Assembly: GCA_014529385.2 (NCBI GenBank)
Contig: CM043944.1
Coordinates: 69,984,895 to 70,048,894, forward strand
DNA length: 64,000 bases
Direction of reading: 5' to 3'
Source of the DNA: Adiantum capillus-veneris
Lineage: Eukaryota; Streptophyta; Polypodiopsida; Polypodiales; Pteridaceae
The notes under the pieces were generated by a model. The model had not been told where the DNA came from, searched no databases, and worked only from the letters and a program-made list of their open reading frames with translations. This document shows positions 46,487 to 60,368 of this stretch, in pieces. Positions within the stretch are counted from its first letter, which is position 1. Every line of letters starts with the position of its first letter. Both the position numbers and the translations under genes were made by a program.

Positions 46487-47021
46487 TGCATAAAATGCAA
46501 CTTTTTTTTATAAATCCTGAGTTATGAGCAGATTGAGAAGGAAGTTTTTTGCGACAAAAACACAGTTTTATCGCAAGAGACCTACAATGTTGCAAAGAGC
46601 TTTTCTTTGTGAACGCGATGAAGCAAACACCTCAAACAGACACTTCATGAGGGAGTTATGAGCTTGAGAAAGAAGAAGGAGAGTACACAATGCTCTGCAA
46701 AAATGTCATACACTTATTATACAAAAACTTCTTTTAGGTTTTACAAAAGTTGGCTTTTATACCTTAGCCAAAGGCTTTTAGGTTAAAAATGGGCAATCCT
46801 CTAACTCTTTTAGAGCCTAGGGATTCACTTGGGATTCATCGATATGATCTAGAAGCATTTAGCCCCGCTTTATCTAGCTCATAATCACATAATCCTTTTT
46901 TTAGTCCAGGAATCAATCAATTACAAAGGTGTATAGATAGAGACATCTTGATTGCTCAAAAAAATGAAAAATTTAAATACAAGTTGTTACATAGACTCCA
47001 ATGTTGGTAATGTGGCTAACA
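46487..47021 (-). repeat. 3' LTR of minus-strand element H
   Basis: On the minus strand it starts TGTTAGCC at 47021, preceded by a purine-rich AAGGATGGCAGGAAA. It contains GGTATAAAAGCCAACTTTTG (46740-46770), a TATA-type promoter also found at 51188-51210 in a solo LTR of the same family. The inner half matches that solo LTR in several blocks. The left boundary near 46487 is uncertain. Confidence 0.6.
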
Positions 47022-47058
47022 TTTCCTGCCATCCTTGTCTGGGTTGTTCGCGACACAA

Positions 47059-47104
47059 TTAGCTGATAGCTAGGTAGTGCTTGGGCCTTTGTGATTGGTG
47101 CCGC
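47059..47104 (-). pseudogene. C-terminal codons of the element H ORF
   Basis: If the large-LTR element and one copy of its CCGC target duplication are removed, the minus-strand frame from 55513 runs straight into this segment. It adds 14 codons and ends at the TAA at 47061-47059. The join is in frame without adjustment, which supports both the insertion boundaries and the reality of the frame. Confidence 0.6.
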
Positions 47105-48340
47105 TGGTGCAGCCAAAGTTGGTCTGAGCTAGAAAGTGGTCTATGCCAAGCAAAGGCTGCAGGCAGGTGCAGTGCAGAAGGCTAGGGTAGATACCAAGGC
47201 CCTGGGCAGCCAAAGGGTAGCGGGAATGTATGTCTAGAATGATTTTTTAGACCAAAAGAGCTAAAGGATGGTCTAGATGGGATGAGAGAACAAGATGCCT
47301 GAAGTGCCAAGTCAATGCTCTAGAATGAAGGGTTTGATGTGGAGTCTAGAAGCTGATCCAAATGGCTCGTCAAACGGAGCCCCGATGCTCAAGATATTGC
47401 AGTGCTGCAAAGTTAGAAGGTTTAGTAGGTCCCTGATGGACCATGCAAATGTCAGTGGATACATGCATAGATCTTGAATTATGGAGCATGCCTATCTTCT
47501 CGGATCGCGAATCAGAGCTTCGGATAGCAAGTTATGATCAATTGAAAATTTTTCGGGGGCCAGGTTTGAGACCACTTGACCGCATCGGAGGATACACCAT
47601 CGGGTATCTTTTTGACCTCGACAAGGTTAAAGAAGGTGAAAGACATCATGGGAGGATAGCACAAATTGACGACACGTCAATTGGGTTCTTGGTCAGTGAG
47701 TTACGACAAGTTGAAATTGGCGACAGATGCTAGAGAGGTTGGACGCATATAATTTTTTAAATTTTGGTCGCCTCGGATCGCAGGCCCGGGAAAGTTGAAG
47801 TTCGGCGAGTTTTAAAGTCGAGAGCCGTGTTTGTTGGCTGGAACTTACGGCTCGGGTATTAGGCCTTGGAGCAACAAGTTATACTTGCTTGAAGGTGGCA
47901 AAAAAGGGAGATCTTTTGAGGCTTGCAATGGGAGTTAAGGGATGGGCATGCCACGTGGCATCACTTAGTCCCACATGCCCAAGACAAGCGGGAAAATGGG
48001 GTCTATAAGACCTAGGAGTAGTGCCCATTGTGGGTATCCAAAGGGGGAAGAACCCCTCTCGTGGTGGTTGGCTATGGTGTGCCGCCCTGCTGGGGCGAAG
48101 TGTGGTGGTTTTGGCTGGCATGGGGCGGCGCCAACGGCGCGCTCACAGTGTGGGGGGTGTTGTCGGTAGTGGACGCGGTCTAATGATGACGTGGCAGGTG
48201 CCCTTAGGGGTCTGTTCCCGCATCCGGCCCTTGGAGGCCCCATTTTTTGAAAGCTATGTTAGGAAATAAGACGTAGCTAAATAGATAATTGAGTAGATTA
48301 CTTAATGGAGAGAGACAGATTTACATACACGAGATTATAG

Positions 48341-48395
<55 letters not shown>

Positions 48396-49900
48396 AGTAC
48401 ACATGATATATGTGGTTCACCCAATGTGAGCTACGTCCACGGAAAAGCAGCCACTCAATGGCTTTAGCACTTCAAAAGAAGAAGTAGTTTACAAAGGGAT
48501 TAAACCCTTAATAGAGCTCCCGCCTTGCTTCACTCTAACCACCTCACACTCACCTTGTTGCATCAACTTTACACTATGAAATGTGTGTAGAAATGGCCTC
48601 CTTTTATAGGCCAAAAGGGCTGCCCTCTATTATGAGAGGCAACCATGTGTAGCCGCCCTTGTGTGAATCACGCACGATGACTTCTCTTCATAATGGGGGC
48701 CTTACAAATGTGTGCTTTTACCACAGAAAATTACAAGGGTAAATCAGGCTCCATACTTAACAAGCTAAGGGGGAGGCAATAGCGACCTCATTAATGCCCC
48801 CCTCCCCTGGTGCATAGTAAGGGAGGCGTCCCGCGAGGGAAGAGAGAGAGATAGAGAGAGAATAAGAGAGGGTGTGGTCAAAGGGCGTCCAAACTGGTGC
48901 AAGTGCAAAGGGCAGGCAAGCAAAGATCGACCAAGCAAAAGTAAAGGGCAAGAAGGGAGATCGGGACTAAAAGAGCAAATGAGGAGAGAGAAATAGAGAG
49001 AGAGGAGGTTGGTGGGGAATAGGTCAAGGAAAGGGCCGGATGAAGGTGTACAAGGGGAAAAAATCAACGAGGCAGTGGAAGGGGTGGCCTTCTAAAGGGT
49101 GAAAAATAAAGGAGAAAAAGGAAAAAATAAAAAAATACCAAGGGGCATTAGCGATGTCGCTAATGCACCTCCCCTCAAGTGCAAAAGGAAGAGAAAGAGA
49201 GTAGAGGCGGCTACCTCCTCCCAAAGTTACCAAATGTGGATGCAAAGTGGACCAATTAGAGCCCAGATGCCCAAATTGAAATGGGCACCCCTATATAAAC
49301 CATTTTTTGAGCCTTTTTTCATGCTTTTTGCCAGAGTAGGCTTCTTGCTAGGGCCTTGAGCCCGTGAGCCTGTAGAGAGCCAAGATAGAGAGTGTGTGTG
49401 AGTTCTTGGGTTGGATTTTTTGTGTAGAGGGGTGTGCCTGCAAAGCCCCAAGTGCGTGTTTTCTTGCTTGGCGACCATGTGGGTGTGCCGTTTGATGTAA
49501 ATGAGTTGTAAAGAATGTTTGAGCAGTGGTGAAGCCTCCATTGTGTTTTCTCTCGCGTCGTTTCCCCTTCCCCCCTTCTCTTTCTCCTACTCTGGTGTTT
49601 CCCCTCGGTGCCGGCAGTGTGGAAGTGTGTGCCCCCCCGGACCGACGGTGTTTTTGTGAGAGAGTGAGATTGAGCGGCTGTGTGCATGTGCAAGGGTGGA
49701 GACAGACCGTGGCAGCAGGTGTGCATTGTGTGGTGCATTTGTGGAGTGTGTGAGCAGTTGAAATTGAGGAGGCGATGGTATGCTAGTGAGAAGTGCATTT
49801 TTGAAGGTGTTTTCCGAGAGGATAGGGGTGCTGTGGATACCCTAAGCTATAGAGAGGCCCTTGTTTTGTGCCGGGCATGTTCCCCCATTCCCCCTCTCCA
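47105..49900 (+). repeat. 5' LTR of the large-LTR element, carrying a solo LTR
   Basis: 2796 bp, including a 506-bp solo LTR and its duplicated target. A TATA box, CTATATAAACC at about 49290, is conserved in the partner LTR near 54752. Without the insertion the two LTRs align nearly end to end, apart from microsatellite length and small indels. Confidence 0.88.
48257..48762. mobile_element. Solo LTR inside the 5' LTR of the large element
   Basis: 506 bp with termini TGTTAGG and CTTAACA. AGCTA is duplicated exactly on both sides (48252-48256 and 48763-48767). The paralogous position in the other LTR (54092-54096) has one AGCTA and no insert, so the empty site is directly observed. It contains a (GA)n tract at about 48342-48393. 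The parent family is not seen elsewhere in the window and the orientation is unknown. Confidence 0.93.
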
Positions 49901-50007
49901 TCTTTTGGTGCCCCCAGTGAGGAGTGTGCTGATGCTCCTAGTTGAAGTCGAAGTGGTGATTTTGGTGATGCCAAGGTGCGGCCTTTGAAGAGCAGGTGCT
50001 GCTACTG

Positions 50008-50967
50008 ATGGCTTGGACGAGATTTCCCATTCTCACTGGGGTCGAAGATGCGGAAATTTGGCTCCAAGACTATGGATTGTTCGTATTGGAAAGCGGTCTA
50101 TCGAGAGAAGATGGTGCGGTACAGGTGTTCCCGCTCCTAGTTCGTGATAAAGCGAGGCTATGGTTCGATAGCCTTGGTGAAGAAGAAAAGGCAGATTGTG
50201 AAGCCTTGGAGGTGGCTTTTTGAAGCAGATTTGTAGCGGATGCGTAGCAGGACGAAGTAAAGCGGAAGCTGGATGTGTTGAAGCAAAGCTTGGAGGGTGA
50301 TTTTCAAGCGTTCGAGTGGGAGTTCGAAACCCTTTGGGGGAAATTGATCAAGGTAACTGCTGCAGAAAATGCCACTTTTTAAAAGTTGTGTAAATTCATG
50401 GATTGCCTGCATGAGGAAGTGTGTGATAAAGTGGAGATAGATGGCCCGATGTCATATGAAGAAGCGATAGCTCTAGCGAAAGGGCGGACCAAAAAGATTT
50501 TGAAGAAGCACGAAGCTAGGTAGGGTTTGTTAGGCGCTGTGATGCCAAGGCAGTGTAATGTGGTGGTAGCCGAGCCGCAGGTGGTGCAAAGAGAAGTGCA
50601 AGTGCAAGAAGAACCAATGGTTCTTTGGCTATAGAGAGACGTAGTGGTTCCTATGCCGAAGATGCCGGCTAAAGTGATTCCAATTGTGGAGGAAGTGCAG
50701 GTGATTCCAGAGTGGACAAAGGATGTGCTGCCGAGTCAAAGGGCTGCTGTTGAAGCTCCATTGAAGTGTGGTAATGACCAAAGAGTGCGGTTTGCAGACG
50801 AGGTCAAAGTGGTAAATCTAGAGGAGGTTCTCGAGCTTGAAACAAAAGAGGAGATTGAGCTGAGTGACAGTAGCTCTATGGATGTAGACACGAGTTGGGA
50901 GATCGAGTCATCTCAATCCATGTATGATGAGTGGAGAAGCAGAGAATGTGGGCGAGGAGGAGCATGA
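50008..50967 (+). pseudogene. Gag-like ORF of the large-LTR element
   Basis: The ATG at 50008 (MAWTRFPILTGVEDAE) starts a frame with WLQDYGLFVLESG, VRDKARLWFDSL and YEEAIALAKGRTKK. These features resemble gypsy Gag: a W-L-x-D-Y start, a W-F motif, and a region listing residues before a zinc knuckle that is itself missing. In-frame stops are TGA 50221, TAG 50245, TAA 50380, TAG 50521 and TAG 50632, with no frameshift until about 50930. The frame then slips by one base into an acidic stretch (GEEEHEVQVK) and is interrupted by a solo LTR at 50989. It would form the particle for the element if restored, but is now inactive. Confidence 0.7.
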
Positions 50968-50988
50968 AGTGCAAGTCAAGATGCCTAG

Positions 50989-51922
50989 TGTTGAGCCGAA
51001 GGACAACACAACCACACTTTTGCAACTATTCATTGTAATAAATGTCTTGCCGAGATTATTTTTCATTGAGCCAATCATTTGTAATTAGCGGGACTTGATT
51101 GAGTTTCCAGATTGTATTCCATTCAAGTAGGCAAGATAGTTGTGCCCGCATTTGTAAGTAGAGATGATTTCACACCTCCAAGGCTGAGGTATAAAAGCCA
51201 ACTTTTGTAAACCTAAAAGAAGACTTATCATTAATCAAAAGTTGAGTTCTTGAGCGCTGTGACTGTGTCTAAGAGAGAGTGAGAGAGAGAGAGAGAGAGT
51301 CTATCCTCTTGCTACGCGAGCTACGGAGCCGCCATTGGAGAAGCGACACCTCCATTGTGTTAGCAACGACGAGAGTTATGCACCGATACCAAGCGTGCAC
51401 GCATTCGGCTTCTACGCGAGGTGAGCTCCCACGAGCTTCTTTGTGAGTTTTCTCTCGATCTGTGTGTCGGAATTCAGCGTGCTATATATCGATAGAACCG
51501 CAGCAAGTAGAACTACACATTAGAACCATCGAAGTCGAGATTCAGTGACCTGTAATTTTTGGCCTGTCTTCATACGCGATTACCGCACGGAGTGTTTGCA
51601 GGTTGAGATTAGAGTGTAAATTCATAGGGTACTGTCCTTACGTGGTGTATAGACTCCCCTTTGAGTTTGAGGTTGATTCGATGAATTTTGATCATGTTTC
51701 GGATTGCGTTTGCTCGTAGGACGGATTTCAATCATTTGCGTTTTTAGAACTTAGATTTGATTTCCTTGGTAGTGATTGTCTCTAGAAGGTCGAGTAGGTG
51801 ATTGACACCCATCTATTTGTTTCCATGTGCCTGCGGGTCAAGCTCCATCCTCGTCTGACATTCTTGTTTGTTGGTTGAGTTCTCGCTATTACAACATCCG
51901 CTAGCGGCGTAACCGCCCAACA
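50989..51922 (+). mobile_element. Solo LTR of the element H family, inside the large element's ORF
   Basis: 934 bp with termini TGTTGAGCC and CGCCCAACA. CCTAG is duplicated exactly (50984-50988 and 51923-51927). It contains a TATA box GGTATAAAAGCC at about 51188 and a short GA run near 51280. It aligns in blocks with the minus-strand LTR at 46487-47021. Removing it and one CCTAG joins the ORF on either side in frame. Confidence 0.9.
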
Positions 51923-51967
51923 CCTAGTGAAAGTCAAGTGGAGTAGTCGAGGCCCACAAGGAATAGT

Positions 51968-52705
51968 ATGCAGGTAAAGCTGGTGTGCAGTGCCGTGCTA
52001 ATGGCCATGTTGATGAAGGTAGCTATGGAATGTGCCATGGTGGTGCAACAGGTGCGGAGTCTTGCCAAAAGGGATAGGGCAACCTTGCCTATGGTGGTAG
52101 AGCTTGATGCAGCGGTAGAAGATTAGGTGATTGAAGTCGACAAGCAGATCGTGATTATCGACCTTGAAGGGCTAGTAAATGAGGAAGAGCTCGATGATGC
52201 TAGAATTGAGTGCATGGCAGGTGAGAAGGGCAGTGCAGAGTCGAAGATATAGGTGCTTCCTAGGCAGTCAATGCACTCTATGACAAGTGACGTGGGTTCC
52301 AAGGTGGTGTCTAGGTTTTCTGAGGAGGTTTATGAGTGGTGGTTGAAGGGCATGGTGATAAAGGCGGTTGTGCAGTGGGCGATTGAGTAGGTACAAGATT
52401 TGCTAGATGAGGATCTAGCAATACATGGTTGGGAGGGTGGGTTAAGTATGTCAAGTATGTCAGGTTTATTTGGTGGGAGCGATGGTGCAGGTATGTCTTT
52501 GGATGGTGAGCATGAGGGTGCTCTATTTGGTGTGCTTGGAGGTGCTTTGTTGCTTGCCAATGAGTGCTTGGAGTGGTAGGAGCATGATGCTAGAAGTTTG
52601 GCTATGTAGTTGGTTATGTGCCTTGGTGTGGCACGATACAAAGGTTTTAGGTGGATGAAGGAGACCAATGCAAGGTGTTTGACCCAGGCGGTTGATGACA
52701 AATAA
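51968..52705 (+). pseudogene. ORF extension of the large-LTR element, unknown function, five TAG stops
   Basis: A single frame of 245 codons from the ATG at 51968 to TAA at 52703 contains five internal TAG codons (52124, 52250, 52388, 52577, 52607) and no other stop. A further in-frame TAG lies upstream at 51944, in the part joined to the Gag frame once the solo LTR is removed. The protein is acidic, rich in Val, Met and Gly, with no domain I recognise. It occupies the place of pol in an autonomous element. It may be the C-terminal part of the Gag-like protein or an extra ORF as in Tat relatives. Function unknown. Confidence 0.6.
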
Positions 52706-52880
52706 AGCAGGGGGTTGGGCAACCCGCTTGAGTAACAACAACGGGTCACGTGTGCCAATTTATGTACATATGGTAGGGGTTTTGTGGTGTAAAGAGAGTT
52801 TGCTTTAGGTGTGCAGTTTTTTAGTGCAATAAGCCTATGTATGGTTGAACATAAATGTTCAATGAGGGGGTGAGCAATGA

Positions 52881-55357
<2,477 letters not shown>

Positions 55358-58181
55358 CCGCTTGTGGAGGTCTTCTATAGCTTTTTGGTACTTGATTTGG
55401 AGCTCTTTTTCTGCAATGGTGATGAACTGCATGGTTATCTTATTCTTTTCTTTAATTACTGAATATGCCACAATTTGGCTCTGAGGTTCTGTACCATTGC
55501 GCCAAATATTCAAGATCTAAAAGTGAAGAACTTTGTGTAGAAAGCCTCATCAAATGTTTGCATGAATCACGAGGGTAAGAAAATAAGCCGAGTGTAGAAG
55601 CCATAGAGCACTTCACTTGAGGGATGGCTGGGTAGATCATAGCACAAGCCTTTATTGCCCTCAAGGAAGGACATCCATGCAGTGTCACTCTGCTCAACCT
55701 CTTGGAAGGTCTCCAAGCATGTCAACAACATTATAGCTATTTCAATGAGCATGATACAAGCCAGATCTCGAATCCTCTTAAACCTCTGTATTGCCTCTAT
55801 GAGGGTATGGACCATGTATGCTCAATGGGATTCTTATCTTTTGATGGTGCTAATCTTTGGTAGTTTAACTAGATTGGTTGTCTATTATGGTTGTCCAAAG
55901 TATACATTCTTGGTATTGGGCAGTGAGTGGGATTCTTTTTTATATCTTCTAGCACATTTGTGTAAAGGATGAGGTACGTTGGGTACTTGCCAACTAGATC
56001 CAACACTAGTTGAGATGTGTTAGAGACGAATCAACCTCTTGCTCTTTTACACGTCGTTCCTTAAGAGAGAAGCTCAAACTTGATCAATGGATAGGGAAGA
56101 TAATACAGATGCCATTCTTCATTGATCATTTTAGGAGTGATCATGATGACATCGAGGGAATGAAGAACTCGCTCTTCCCACTGCATTGCTTCTTTCCATA
56201 TCTGATCAAACTCTTCAAGTGCTAGTGTCTTGAGCAGTAGTTCAACCAAACTGCTTAAACTAGGCACTAAAGAGGTCCCCGCATTGGCTGGTGTGATCTG
56301 TGATATCTAGGTGGACTCACAACTTGGCTCTGTCAAGCACTGCACAAACTATAGAGCTTGAGAATCCCCCATTGATTGCTCTAAAGCTTTGTCATCCTGG
56401 TCATTCTATTTATCTTTGTCGGCCAATGCAGTTCTAAGTGAACTTTTGAGGCTCTCTATTTTCTCATGGTATGCTTGCTCCTTTTGCATAAAGTTGATTG
56501 CTAACTCTCTCCTCTGCATCTATTCAATCTTCAACTCCATCTCTAGGTCTTTACTCCTTTTCTCCAGTTCTTGCTAAGCTAGATGCGATCCTTGTGGTGT
56601 TAAGACTATTGGAATGGCTTTAAGTTTTGCAAGGAGCTCATTTTGATCCTTCACTCTAGCTTTCACATGAGATACCTACTGGTTTGCTACCTCTAACTGA
56701 GTCTACATCCAATGGGCATGTGAATTTGTGTCCAATAGAGTTTTGCTAGCCTCTTGCAACTGCCTTTCTTGATCTTTTGTTGCCGATGTGAGATGTTCCA
56801 TAATGGCGGCCATGGCTTGCGTCTCCAATGTGTGTTTTTGCTCTTTCTCTTGCGGATATTTGATTGTTGCCTGTGATTGATCATGCATGTTTCTATACTC
56901 ATCAAGGAGAGCATCCATGATCTCAACACTTGCAGCCCAATACTGTTCTCTAGAGTGTGGATGCTTTGTTGTTGAGATCATACTTAAGTTTTTTAGGAGG
57001 TCCACCATTGAGTGAATGTGCTTGGAAAAATCATCAATGTCTTCTAGAGGAGCCATTCAATTGGTAGTTAATGTGTTGGACTCCTCTCAAACTTCTCTTT
57101 CTTTGGATTTACTTTCTCTCTTTACTTCATCTTCAGCTAGTGTGGCTTCCCGTGGACTTTGAGTTCATTGGTCTTCTATGTCATCTTTTTGAACATTCAG
57201 TTCCATATCCATAGGCAACTCATCTTCTCGGGGATCTTTTGTATGGGGGACAAAGTATTCTGCTTTGTCTGCATTGCAGTGTTTGCTTTTTGTGTTGCTA
57301 CCACTTTGGATAATGTTGCTTTTGAAACAAAACCTTACTCTTTTGTAGTGTCAATAGTAGTGGTAGTCTATGTTTGATCTTGTTTTCTTCAACTTGATCA
57401 ATTGTTCATACTCTTGTTTATTCCTCAAGGCCATATAAATACTCGAGCCTTGCCAAATCGATCCCGGCCAAAGGGTCATTGGCGTGTCTAAGATTAGGGT
57501 TTTTAGTGCAGAGCTTTCTGGGGTCAGGTTGCCAATATTTTTCAAAGTCGTCTTGCAACCCCCTCTCTAGCTCGAAAGCTTCTCGTTCTCTTTGTAGCCA
57601 AGCTACCCTCTAAGATGGTTCTTCAATGTGGACTAGTGCCGGCACTTGTGCTCTCTTGATTTGTCTTTTGTCCACCTTTTGCTTGCTTTTAGCTGCTCTT
57701 TTCTTCTCCTCTTTTGATTTTGATGGGGCATATTCTTCCTCTTGGTCTTTCTTATTTGACTCCTGGTTTTCTTCTTCTTTGGAGATTTTCACTATTTTCC
57801 TCTCTGATTTGGTAGCTGGAGACTTGGTAGCTTCAATCTCTCCCTCCTTGTCTTCTTCATTGCACACACCAGTAATTAACCATGCATTCATGTCAGGTGC
57901 AGGTGGTAGGTTATCGGTCATGCCCACCACATGATAAGCTATCCGTGTAAGAACTTCAAGAGCCCCAATGTAAGATACACCCTTCTCTTTTTGATGCTCT
58001 TTAGGGTGTTGAGCTCCGATTGGGCATGGTCAATTGCCATTGGCTTTGTGGACTTCAAGGCAATTGTAAATGTTGAAGCCATCACATGGATTTGTGTAGT
58101 GTACCTTGGAGGCCTCTTGGCTGCAAAGTGGAAGTGTTGTAGATAAAGCCTCGTAGGATCTTCAAGCTGCTTATAAATCAT
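55358..58181 (-). pseudogene. Element H ORF region, unclassified, Lys/Glu-rich
   Basis: Several minus-strand frames in series look like one decayed coding region. They are a leading part near 57939-58181 (LYLQHFHFAAKRPP, DHAQSELNTLKS); a strongly charged Lys/Glu stretch at 57610-57930; frames at 57351-57545 and 56703-57056 with helical, Gln-rich sequence; and a final part at 55358-55513 ending KYQKAIEDLHKR. The last part continues in frame into 47100-47059 across the large-LTR insertion. No catalytic motif is recognised. The position between a 3' LTR and upstream sequence suggests a retroelement gag or extra ORF; that is inference. Confidence 0.45.
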
Positions 58182-58296
58182 ATCTTCAAAAGTAGCAGTG
58201 GCTTAATTTTGGGTGAAGATGTCGGTGCACTTCTTCTTTTTAGATCACATTGACTCTCCTAAGGAAAAGTGGACTTGGTGGAGCAAGAGTGAGAAA

Positions 58297-60368
58297 AAAA
58301 TACAACTAACCTTTATAAATAGCCCAAGTAAACCCATTTTTGGGGTTTTTGGCAGAAGTGTGTGCCTACAGAGCCAAGAGGGAGGTGTGTGCCCCTCTTT
58401 GTGAAGAAGATGGCCATGTTACAACCCAAAGAGATTTTACATGGGGTCTTTGAATGGAATTGAAGCTACCATCATCGGTTTGTGGTGCCATCTTCACCCT
58501 TTTCCCCCCTTTCTTCTCTGCTTGTGTCTTGGGTGTGTGGTGCCAATGTATAAAAAATACAAATGTATAACAAGATTATAATTTACAAACCCCAAATTTG
58601 GCATCTAATTCTAAAAAAAACTAACAAGATTACCTCTACTTTTATATCACCCATAGTGCAATAGTTTGGTTGAGAGTGCTACTGGGAAGATTGTCAATGG
58701 AAAGCTAATCTTGATAAGTGTTTATGGGCTCACAAGACTTCTTACAAGCTTTCTACCAACTTTACCCAATATGAGTTGGTCTATGGTAAAGAGGCGGTAT
58801 TACTAGTGCACATTTAGTTGGGTGCATTGAAAGGTATGTGGCGGATTGATAGAGCTCACTAAGAAATTTTGAATGAAAAATTCACTAGACATGAAGATTT
58901 ATATATGGATAGGGAAGTAGCAGGAATCAGATTTCTATATGAAGCAGCAGGAGAAGAGAGTTGCAAAGTTCAATTAGCACTTGCCAGAGAAGTAGATAGA
59001 TAGTGGTGATTTGGTGAAGAATTATGAGAGCTACCTCCACATCACATTTCAAAATAAGTTCAAGAAGAAGTGGATGGGTCCGTACAAGGTACATCAAGTT
59101 TTCCCCAATGGTACCTACGAGTTGATAAGGATGATGGTCAATTTCTCAAGCAGAGGCTTTCCAATCAATGAAGCAAAGAAAACCGCGCAAAGATAATTTT
59201 TGAGCAAAATGAGTAAGACCCTTGACAAATTGTTGTAAGTGTAAGGTACATTGAAGAAAATAATCATGTCATGGTGAAGTCGATCAACACCACAACACAA
59301 AAGGGTCGTACATCTAAAATTACCACAAAGTAGTGGAAGCTTCAAAATCTCAAACCTCCTCACGTGTTGAGGCCCTAACAAAATTCCAAATCACAAAGTA
59401 TCTCTAGGCATCTCATAGACCTTGCTGCCATGGAAGAGGTGTCGCACGTGGAAGTTTCTTCAAATTCAAGAGCACTATGTTCTTTGGGTATTGGTTCAGG
59501 CCAGCCTAGGTTCAACCATGCCTTATCCGATTGACAAGCTATCGATTCTTGTCGACTTCACACATCACTTACTACCTTCCCAAACCTTGCCAATAGATGG
59601 CACAACTTCCAATGCGGTCAAATTGGTACATAGGCAAACTTTGAAATGGCCATAACTTGAAATCTAGAGCTTTGATTAGCAATCTAAGAAGAAAGGCGTT
59701 CTCATCAACTCGAGCGCTTCACATGTATCCACTCAACCCAAGTCTAGCCATCTACCTCCAACTGTCCTATCCATCAAGGATCTGTAAGTACTTCCATCTC
59801 CTAGAGTGCAATACCTTTCACACCAATTGACGAGCCATCTGGACCAGCTCCTAGAGCACATCGAGCACTACATTCCAAGACATTGATAGAGTTCTTTGGA
59901 CTCTTGAACCTATCATCCCAACTAGCCCATTTTGGGGCCTCCTTGGCCTAAAAAGACGCACCAGGCATATACTTTCACTAGCACCTGCTTGCCCAGGTCA
60001 TCCATACTTGCTTAAACCCTTTTCCATGCACCTGTGCACGCCTGTATCACTACTTAGCACCACTTCTAGCCTCAATCAACTTTGTCTATACGAGCATGTG
60101 TGCGTCTCCACATACCGTTTTTTGTGTGTGCTGCAAAGAGAGAGGGAGAGAGAAGTGTTGTGTGGTGGTGGTGTGCGCGATTGAAGCAATAAAATTGTTG
60201 TGTGGGTTTTGGTTCTCTAAAGGGTGTGTAGGCTTGTTGGTGAGGAATGAAAGGTATACATTGTGTCGTTCTAGAGGTGTTTTTGAGAGGAGTGGGGTGT
60301 TGTGAGTACCCTGGGCTATAGAGAGGCAATTTGGTGTATTGTCAGTGTGTTCCCATTTCCCCTCTCCA
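58297..60368 (+). mobile_element. Internally deleted gypsy element related to the large-LTR element
   Basis: 58297-58560 resembles the TATA-to-U5 part of the large element's LTR (TTTATAAATAG, then GCAGAAGTGTGTGCCT, CTTTTCCCCCCTTTC). 60080-60368 resembles its 3' end (GGGCTATAGAGAGGC, then CCCCTCTCCA). Between them lies only the C-terminal end of a gypsy integrase. The arrangement LTR, integrase tail, LTR is that of an autonomous element with most of the middle lost. No target duplication was found, and the sequence at 59250-60080 is too diverged to align. Confidence 0.5.
58690..59196 (+). pseudogene. Gypsy integrase C-terminal fragment
   Basis: The frame reads AHKTSYKLSTNFTQYELVYGKEAVLL, present at about 58725-58805, matching the family pattern AYRTSxKTSTGFTPYELVYGKEAVLP; it is quoted in part only. 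After stops come GDLVKNYES and KKWMGPYKVHQVFPNGTYEL (about 59065-59125), the integrase C-terminal GPY/F module. The catalytic core and all upstream pol domains are missing. Confidence 0.75.

Noticed and set aside
10622-52705. Stop-codon reassignment of TAG
   Set aside because: A plant nuclear genome with mixed stops in neighbouring elements and a functional TAA/TAG/TGA set makes decay of CAG far more likely. Kept only as an alternative under the first finding.
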